The translations under genes and the position numbers were made by a program. From NCBI GenBank assembly GCA_938046115.1, contig CALIXX010000065.1:1-22803 (forward strand): a DNA stretch of 22,803 bases, in the 5' to 3' direction. Below the pieces are notes generated by a model, which did not search any database, was not told the DNA's origin, and saw only the letters and a program-made list of their open reading frames with translations. Shown piece after piece: positions 14,709 through 20,485 of this stretch; the stretch's first letter is position 1, and each line of letters opens with the position of its first letter. The stretch comes from an uncultured Candidatus Saccharibacteria bacterium (lineage in GTDB: Bacteria > Patescibacteriota > Saccharimonadia > Saccharimonadales > Saccharimonadaceae).

Positions 14709-15914
14709 TCAAACGATCCCCAGCTTGCTGGCCGTCGCCGACGCCGGATCCTCCGAACGCCGCTTGCTGTTGAGCTTGATGTTCAGCCGCAGGTCGTTCA
14801 CCGAGTCCGCATTGCGCAAGGCATTTTCATAAGTGATCAGCCCGGCCTCGTACAGATCGAACAGGTGCTGGTCGAAAGTCTGCATGCCCAGCTCCCGCGA
14901 TTTCTTCATGATCTCCTTGATCTCGCTGACGCTGCCCTTGAAGATCAGATCGGAGATCAGCGGCGAATTGATCATGATCTCCACCGCCGCCACCCGGCCC
15001 TTGCGTCCCTCGGCCGGCACCAGCCGCTGCGACACCACCGCCTTCAGGTTCAGCGACAGGTCCATCAGCAGCTGCTGGCGACGCTCGTCCGGGAAGAAGT
15101 TGATGATCCGGTCCAGCGCCTGGTTCGCACTGTTGGCGTGCAGCGTGCCCATGCACAGGTGGCCGGTCTCCGCAAAGGCCACCGCATGCTCCATCGTCTC
15201 GCGGTCGCGAATCTCGCCGATCATGATCACATCGGGCGCCTGGCGCAGCGTATTCTTCAGCGCCACCTCCCAGTCCAGCGTATCCACCCCCACCTCGCGG
15301 TGCGTCACGATGCAGTTCTTGTGCACATGCACGAACTCCACCGGATCCTCGATCGTGATGATGTGGCCGTGACTGTTCTCGTTGCGGTGGCCGATCATCG
15401 CCGCCAGCGTCGTCGACTTGCCCGAACCGGTCGCCCCCACCATCAGGATCAGCCCGCGCTTGGTCATCGACAGCTCGCGCATCACCGGCGGCAGATCCAG
15501 ACTTTCCAGATCCGGAATCTCGCTCTTGATCACCCGCAGCACCAGCCCCGTGCGCCCCATCTGCGTGAACGCATTCACCCGGAAACGGCCGATTCCCCCT
15601 GGGCTGATCGCAAAGTTCAGCTCCTTGTTGGCCTCGAACTCCGCCGCCTGACGGTCATTCATCAGCGCCCGCGCCAGCTCGATCGTATGCTGCGTCGTCA
15701 GCGGCTTGTCCGACACCGGCACCATCTTGCCGTTGATCTTGAACGCCGGCGGAAAATCCACCGTCAGAAACAAGTCCGACCCGTCCTTGGCAATCATCAG
15801 CCGCAGCAGGTCATACAGGAAGGCCGAAGCCTGCTCCCGCTCCATCATCGCGGTTTTCTGGGGGCCGGCGGCCGGACGGGATGCCGGACTGACCGGGTGG
15901 GCGGCGGTACTCAT
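14709..15914 (-). CDS. pilU: PilT-like twitching motility ATPase PilU
   Basis: PilU is the accessory retraction ATPase of type IV pili and works through PilT on the inner-membrane face. The 401-aa product carries a Walker A motif VGATGSGKST (about residues 159-168), the Asp box ITIEDPVEFVH, a Walker B region DVIMIGEIRDRETM, and the His box GHLCMGTLHANSA. The C-terminal extension (DLRLNIKLNSKR...) and the absence of the PilT AIRNLIRE motif identify it as PilU. AGGAG lies eight bases before ATG 15914; the frame's upstream ATG is not supported. The Ala/Pro-rich first 25 residues look disordered. It follows pilT in the same direction across a 250-bp structured spacer. Confidence 0.93.
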   Translation of the reverse strand: MSTAAHPVSPASRPAAGPQKTAMMEREQASAFLYDLLRLMIAKDGSDLFLTVDFPPAFKINGKMVPVSDKPLTTQHTIELARALMNDRQAAEFEANKELNFAISPGGIGRFRVNAFTQMGRTGLVLRVIKSEIPDLESLDLPPVMRELSMTKRGLILMVGATGSGKSTTLAAMIGHRNENSHGHIITIEDPVEFVHVHKNCIVTHREVGVDTLDWEVALKNTLRQAPDVIMIGEIRDRETMEHAVAFAETGHLCMGTLHANSANQALDRIINFFPDERRQQLLMDLSLNLKAVVSQRLVPAEGRKGRVAAVEIMINSPLISDLIFKGSVSEIKEIMKKSRELGMQTFDQHLFDLYEAGLITYENALRNADSVNDLRLNIKLNSKRRSEDPASATASKLGIV

Positions 15915-16166
15915 CTTTGCACTCCTGTAGCCTGAAGGCTTCACCTCACGGCATGTCTGCCAAAGCCATCAGCTTGCAACGTTCTGAAACCCGTGGAACC
16001 CGCACAATCCTGGCAAAGCCAGGCTGTACTGTGCCGTCCGGGGAAGCTCTGCAAAAATCCTGTGATCCTGTGGCTCTTTGGCTCCCATGCCCAGGCAATC
16101 CTGAGCCCCAAGCGCTCGCAGACTCTTGCAGAGCTTCCCTGGCAGGTTCCCCGGGCACTCTGACTC
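15915..16166 (-). other. Structured pilT-pilU spacer with long inverted repeat
   Basis: GGGAAGCTCTGCAA (16041-16054) is repeated in perfect inversion as TTGCAGAGCTTCCC (16126-16139), enclosing 71 bases. Inside, CTTTGGCTC and GAGCCCCAAG can form a second imperfect stem. Nearer pilU, CCTGGC-AAA-GCCAGG (16009-16023) is a perfect 6-bp hairpin. A pilT-pilU transcript would fold strongly here. No terminator T-run follows any stem. Confidence 0.55.
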
Positions 16167-17210
16167 TTACAGTGGGAAGTTTTCCTTCATGGCCGCGGCA
16201 GAACGCGCCTCGGCCATCGAAATCACGTTCTTGCGCACCAGATCGGTCAGACACTGGTCCAGCGTCTGCATCCCCACCGAAGCCCCGGTCTGGATGGCCG
16301 CATTCATCTGCGACACCTTCGCCTCCCGGATCAGGTTGCGAATCGCCGGCGTACCGATCATGATCTCGTGCGCCGCCACCCGGCCACTGCCATCCTTCGT
16401 CTTCAGCAGCGTCTGCGAAATCACCGCCTTCAGCGACTCCGACAGCATCGCCCGCACCATGTCCTTCTCCGCCGCCGGGAACACATCCACGATACGGTCG
16501 ATCGTCTTGGCCGCCGACGACGTGTGCAGCGTCCCGAACACCAGGTGGCCCGTCTCGGCCGCCGTCAGCGCCAGCCGGATCGTTTCAAGATCCCGCAGCT
16601 CACCCACCAGAATGATGTCCGGATCCTCACGCAGCGCGCTCTTCAGTGCATTGTTGAACGACTGCGTGTGCGGCCCCACCTCACGCTGGTTGATCAGGCA
16701 GCGCTTGGACTCATGCACGAACTCGATCGGATCCTCCACCGTCAGGATGTGCCCGTACACGTTCTCGTTGATGTGGTTGATCATCGCCGCCAGCGTAGTG
16801 GACTTGCCGGAGCCCGTCGGCCCCGTCACCAGCACGATGCCCCGCGGCTGCATCGCAATATCGGTAAACGACTTCGGCGAATTCAGCTGCTCCAACGTCA
16901 GAATCTTGGACGGAATCGTCCGCATCACCGCACCTGCCCCGCGCTCCTGCACAAAGGCATTCACACGGAAACGCGCCAGCCCCGGAATCGAGAACGAAAA
17001 GTCGCACTCCAGCCGCTCTTCATATTCCTTGCGCTGCGAGTCGTTCATGATGTCGTAGATGAGGTTGTGCACCTCTTCATGATCCATCGCCGGCAGGTTG
17101 ATCCGCCGAACGTCGCCATGCACCCGGATCATCGGCGGCAGCCCCGCCGACAGGTGCAGGTCCGACGCCTTGTTCTTGACCGAAAACGCCAACAGCTCTG
17201 TGATATCCAT
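16167..17210 (-). CDS. pilT: Type IV pilus retraction ATPase PilT
   Basis: PilT is the hexameric motor that depolymerises type IV pili and powers twitching, DNA uptake and surface sensing. The 347-aa product begins MDITELLAFSVKNKASDLHL, a textbook PilT N-terminus. It has Walker A GPTGSGKST (residues 130-138), Asp box LTVEDPIEFVHE, Walker B DIILVGELRDLETI, His box GHLVFGTLHTSSA, and the C-terminal AIRNLIREAK motif essential for retraction. I chose ATG 17210, which has AGGGA about nine bases upstream and the conserved start; the frame's earlier ATG adds 23 residues with no family match. No close -35/-10 pair is evident upstream in this GC-rich DNA. Confidence 0.96.
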   Translation of the reverse strand: MDITELLAFSVKNKASDLHLSAGLPPMIRVHGDVRRINLPAMDHEEVHNLIYDIMNDSQRKEYEERLECDFSFSIPGLARFRVNAFVQERGAGAVMRTIPSKILTLEQLNSPKSFTDIAMQPRGIVLVTGPTGSGKSTTLAAMINHINENVYGHILTVEDPIEFVHESKRCLINQREVGPHTQSFNNALKSALREDPDIILVGELRDLETIRLALTAAETGHLVFGTLHTSSAAKTIDRIVDVFPAAEKDMVRAMLSESLKAVISQTLLKTKDGSGRVAAHEIMIGTPAIRNLIREAKVSQMNAAIQTGASVGMQTLDQCLTDLVRKNVISMAEARSAAAMKENFPL

Positions 17211-17983
17211 GCCGATCCCTGGCTCAGCTCGGGCAGCCACAGGCCCGCCAGCTTCCCCGCGCCCCCAATCCATGGACACAGAAAACCGCGCCAGCCTGCC
17301 CTGCCATGCCTGACAAAAAGTTCACGCAACGGATCCGGCCCAGCACCTCTGCAGGTCCGTGCAGCGAATCCATGACTCCCGGCCACACCCCGCCAGCCCC
17401 CGGCAACCGGGAGCCGGACACGGCCAGGAGCCTCATCCACTGCCCATACTAGGGGCTGATGCGGGAAAAGCCTCGCCCGGTCAGGCGAACTCGCTGCCAC
17501 AGGCGATGAACGGTATGTACCTTCACCCGTTGCCGTGCCACAACACCTCCGCGACGACTCCCCCTCAATCCATTTTCACACTGTATTCAGCACGTAACAG
17601 ACCCACCAAAAAACCGGTGTACGGCCCCCCTCAAATTCCCCCGCCCTTTCCCGTTTGCAGCACACCTGTGGCGCCGCAACCACAGTACAATACCCACAGG
17701 AACGGCGTACAGACGCGCCACTGCGCGGCATGCATACCCTTGATACCTTCAGCATGCGCCGATCCATCCGTCGCCGGTCACCATTCACGGCGCCAATATC
17801 CGCCATTCCGTGTCATATCCTGCCGGATCACCCCCGGTTCAGGCCTGTCCCGTATCCCATTCAGGAAAAATACGCACGGGCACAGACCATTACCATCGTG
17901 TACTTCATGCTGCTTTTCCGGATGCATTGCGCCGATACACTGGCCGCAACTCAATCAGAAGGCAAATACCGGCCTTTTTCCGG
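17211..17983. other. Gene-poor divergent region between pilT and the first LuxR gene
   Basis: About 770 bp without a supportable gene; frames here are short or lack any family pattern. It presumably holds the pilT promoter (a weak TAGTAT lies near 17448 on the minus strand) and the luxR promoter. Notable elements are a GC hairpin CCCGG-CAA-CCGGG (17399-17411), a CTGTGG/CCACAG dyad abutting TACAAT (17666-17691), and a stretch at about 17,860-17,985 less GC-rich than its surroundings. I see no tRNA or other RNA gene. Confidence 0.55.
17665..17700 (+). promoter_or_regulatory. Operator-like dyad next to a -10-like hexamer
   Basis: CTGTGG (17666-17671) and CCACAG (17680-17685) form a dyad with an 8-bp centre. 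TACAAT follows immediately (17686-17691), then a further CCACAGG (17694-17700). The half-site spacing differs from a classical lux box (CTG-N10-CAG), so which regulator would bind is unknown. Confidence 0.3.
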
Positions 17984-18805
17984 ATGAATACCAGCCCGCA
18001 CGAAAACCCATCGACCTTTCCCCACCCCGGACTGCTATCCGGGCTGACCCCGCCCGTCGCATCTCCCCGAGCCCCCGCGGCGCTCGATACGGCCATGATG
18101 CACTGCCAGAACCGGCTGATGGAAGCCATGAGCAGCGATCTGCCCTCCGAGTCCCACATCTTCTCCTGCCTGCAGCAGGCCGCCGAAACCCTGGGATTCC
18201 CCCATATCTCGTGCATTTACCAGGCCTCGCTGCCCGTAGGAGCACCAGAATGGTCATGGCTCAACAACTACCCGGACGCCTGGCGGCAGCACTACGCCAC
18301 CGGCGGCCACGCCCTGCACGACCCCCGCCTGCTGCGCGCCCGCCAGTCATCCACCCCGTTCAGCTGGGACGAACGGTTCTTTGCCGACGCACCGGAACTG
18401 TGGAACACCCTCGACCAGCTGGGCATGGGTCACGGCTGGACCCAGTCGGTCCTCGATGAACCGGGCGGCATCAGCATGATCACCCTGTCCCGGGCCACAC
18501 CGCTGTCGCAGCAGGAACTGCAGACCCATCAGCAGCACCTGCGCTGGCTCGGCCTGCTGGCCCACCAGGCCTTCTCCCGCGTCCTGCACGAACGGACACG
18601 CCAGCGGGCTCCTGCCCTCACCCAGCGGGAAACCGAAGTCCTGAAATGGACCGCCGACGGCAAATCGGCGCAGGACGTGGCCCAGATCCTGGGTCTGTCG
18701 AAAAACACCATCGACTTCCACATACGCAACGCCATCCTCAAGCTGGCAGCCCCCAACAAGACGGCCGCCGTCGTGCGCGCCATCCTGACGGGGCTGTTCC
18801 AGTGA
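17984..18805 (+). CDS. LuxR/LasR-family quorum-sensing regulator with intact AHL-pocket residues
   Basis: The protein has an N-terminal autoinducer-binding domain and a C-terminal LuxR helix-turn-helix (LTQRETEVLKWTADGKSAQD then VAQILGLSKNTIDFHIRNA). Against LasR, the segment NNYPDAWRQHYATGGHALHD followed by P and FSWDE keeps Tyr56, Trp60, Tyr64, Asp73, Pro74 and Trp88 equivalents, the residues that hold the lactone and acyl amide. An acyl-homoserine-lactone ligand is therefore plausible. I used ATG 17984 (273 aa); ATG 18095 gives 236 aa, equal in length to its neighbour's product, and may be the true start. Neither has a strong ribosome-binding site. No luxI synthase is in the window, so it is a solo here. 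Confidence 0.88.
   Translation: MNTSPHENPSTFPHPGLLSGLTPPVASPRAPAALDTAMMHCQNRLMEAMSSDLPSESHIFSCLQQAAETLGFPHISCIYQASLPVGAPEWSWLNNYPDAWRQHYATGGHALHDPRLLRARQSSTPFSWDERFFADAPELWNTLDQLGMGHGWTQSVLDEPGGISMITLSRATPLSQQELQTHQQHLRWLGLLAHQAFSRVLHERTRQRAPALTQRETEVLKWTADGKSAQDVAQILGLSKNTIDFHIRNAILKLAAPNKTAAVVRAILTGLFQ
18638..18676 (+). repeat. 39-bp block identical to 19523-19561 in the neighbouring LuxR gene
   Basis: The DNA for VLKWTADGKSAQD is identical over 39 bases in both LuxR genes, including silent third positions, although the ligand-binding domains differ widely. It lies in the first helices of the DNA-binding domain. Gene conversion or a recent duplication explains it best. Confidence 0.75.
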
Positions 18806-18976
18806 TGCAGACGCAGCAGCCCGCGAACGGACGGGCAATCGGCCGCATCCCGGTCATGACAGCGCCGGCTGTGGCAGAAATGGCTGTACCAACGCCAGCC
18901 GCGGCAATACCAGCCGTGGAAGTCCCAACCACGACATTCACCAGCCGCAGCGCCAACGAACAGCGGCCTCACCACC
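18806..18976 (+). other. Spacer between the two LuxR genes
   Basis: 170 bp with no supportable gene. It includes imperfect repeats of CCAGCCGNGG/CCAGCCGCAG type (near 18896, 18909 and 18941) but no clear terminator or promoter hexamers. The second LuxR gene may be read from the first gene's message. Confidence 0.35.
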
Positions 18977-19690
18977 ATGGAACCCTGGCAAACCGACCTG
19001 CTGCATCACCCCCTGGACGATGCAACCTCCCTGCCCCAGGCCTTCGCCCGCATCGAACAGGCGGCAATCGCCCTGGGCTTCGACTACGTCTCGTACTGTC
19101 ATCAGGCCCCCCTGCCGGCCAGCAACCCCCGGGTCACGCTGGTCAACAACTACCCCGAAGACTGGCGTTCCCACAACGCCGACGCCGGACACTTTCTGAA
19201 CGAAGCCCAGATTCGCAGCCGCATGCAGTCCAGCCTCCCCATCCTGTGGACGGACGAAGTCTTTGCCCGCAACCCGGACGTGCAGCAGAGCGCCCGGGAA
19301 CACGGCATCTGTCATGGCTGGACCCAAGTATTCGGCGACAGCCCGGCCGGCACCGCCTTCCTGTCGCTGGTACGGCGCGATCCACCCCTGACTCCGCATG
19401 AACTGGAGAGCAAACGCGACCGCATGAACTGGCTGGCCCACATGGCCCACACCCTGCTGTCACGGCTGATCCTGCAGCAGCAGGTCCGGCGAGACCGCCC
19501 CCTGTCGGAACGGGAAATCGAGGTCCTGAAATGGACCGCCGACGGCAAATCGGCGCAGGACATCGCCGAAATCCTGCTGCTGTCGAAAAACACCGTGGAC
19601 TTCCACATCAAGAACAGCATCCGCAAGCTGAACGTGCCAAACAAGACGGCCGCGGTGGTACGGGCGGTGTTGATGGGGATGATTCACTGA
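18977..19690 (+). CDS. LuxR/LasR-family regulator with altered ligand pocket
   Basis: This 237-aa paralogue of the preceding gene has the same layout: ligand-binding domain, then HTH (LSEREIEVLKWTADGKSAQD then IAEILLLSKNTVDFHIKNS). The pocket has diverged. In NNYPEDWRSHNADAGHFLNE followed by A, the LasR Tyr64, Asp73 and Pro74 positions are Asn, Glu and Ala, while Tyr56, Trp60 and Trp88 are kept. Asp73 contacts the AHL amide in all well-studied members, so this protein may bind a different ligand or none. ATG 18977 gives a product the length of LasR; no clear ribosome-binding site precedes it. It converges with the thioesterase gene, only eight bases apart. Confidence 0.88.
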   Translation: MEPWQTDLLHHPLDDATSLPQAFARIEQAAIALGFDYVSYCHQAPLPASNPRVTLVNNYPEDWRSHNADAGHFLNEAQIRSRMQSSLPILWTDEVFARNPDVQQSAREHGICHGWTQVFGDSPAGTAFLSLVRRDPPLTPHELESKRDRMNWLAHMAHTLLSRLILQQQVRRDRPLSEREIEVLKWTADGKSAQDIAEILLLSKNTVDFHIKNSIRKLNVPNKTAAVVRAVLMGMIH

Positions 19691-19698
19691 ACATGCTT

Positions 19699-20454
19699 CT
19701 ACTGGGGCATTACAAGCTCACCCAGCAAGGCACCGATTTCCTCCCAGTGATCGTTCAGGAAGAAATGTCCGCCAGAGAACCTGTGCACACGGCATCCCGC
19801 GCTCGTGTGCAATGACCAGTCCGTGACCTTCTTCCCCTGCACATGGTGATCATCCACGCCGGACAGCACGACAATCGGCACCGACAACGGTGACTCCATC
19901 ACGAAGCGATAGGTGTCACATAGTTCGAAATCACGCCTCAGCGTGGGCAACATCACATTCAGCGCCTCCTCGTGCTCGAGCAGCTCCGGCGGTGTCCCCT
20001 CGAGTTCCCGCAAATACTCGACGAACTCGTCCCTGGGAAGGTTGTAGCGATGCTCCTTCTCCTCCCGGGCAAACAGGTGTGGCGCGCTCACGCCGGAAGC
20101 GACCAGCGCAACCGGCTTGAAGCGGTTGCGCCGCCGGCGCAGGGCTCGCGCCACCTCGAAAGCCAAAATGCCGCCCATGCTATGGCCGAACAGGACGAAA
20201 CGCTGCGGGGCGATGCGCTCGATGGCGTCGCAGAAACCGTTGACCAGAACGGAGATGTCCGAGGTCGCGGGCTCGCCGAAGCGACGGCCGCGGCCGGGGA
20301 GTGAGGCCAGGTGCAGACTGATTTCCGGATTGACTGTCTCTTCGAGCGGGCGCAATGAGGTTGCGGAGCCGCCAGCGTAGGGGAAGCAGAATGCGTGTGC
20401 ACCAGAAGAAAACACGCCGAGCTGCTTTACCGATTGAAACCAAGAAATTTTCAC
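19699..20454 (-). CDS. Type II thioesterase of an NRPS/PKS cluster
   Basis: These alpha/beta hydrolases (GrsT, SrfAD, RifR) clear misloaded groups from carrier proteins and so keep the assembly line running. The product shows AFCFPYAGGSA near the N-terminus, LPGRGRRFGEP, the nucleophile elbow FGHSMGG (Ser codon 20179-20181), the acid in LSGVDDHHV, and the catalytic His in RFSGGHFFLND, so the triad is complete. I chose GTG 20454, which has AGGGG seven bases upstream and gives the usual VKISWF opening (251 aa). ATG 20478 and TTG 20484 are alternatives. It follows the synthetase gene directly and is likely cotranscribed. Composition is GC-rich, unlike the synthetase tail just upstream. Confidence 0.92.
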   Translation of the reverse strand: MKISWFQSVKQLGVFSSGAHAFCFPYAGGSATSLRPLEETVNPEISLHLASLPGRGRRFGEPATSDISVLVNGFCDAIERIAPQRFVLFGHSMGGILAFEVARALRRRRNRFKPVALVASGVSAPHLFAREEKEHRYNLPRDEFVEYLRELEGTPPELLEHEEALNVMLPTLRRDFELCDTYRFVMESPLSVPIVVLSGVDDHHVQGKKVTDWSLHTSAGCRVHRFSGGHFFLNDHWEEIGALLGELVMPQ

Positions 20455-20485
20455 GCCTGCACCCCTATGGAATTCCATCCACAAC

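Noticed and set aside
16009..16040. Cyclic-di-GMP riboswitch (GCAAAGCC resembles part of the GEMM consensus)
   Set aside because: The motif reads on the plus strand, opposite to pilU, and the rest of the GEMM fold (paired P1a/P1b with the A-G-G core) cannot be laid out around it.
17666..17685. Classical lux box upstream of the LuxR pair
   Set aside because: The conserved CTG and CAG are separated by 14 bases rather than 10, so it does not fit the 20-bp lux/las box.
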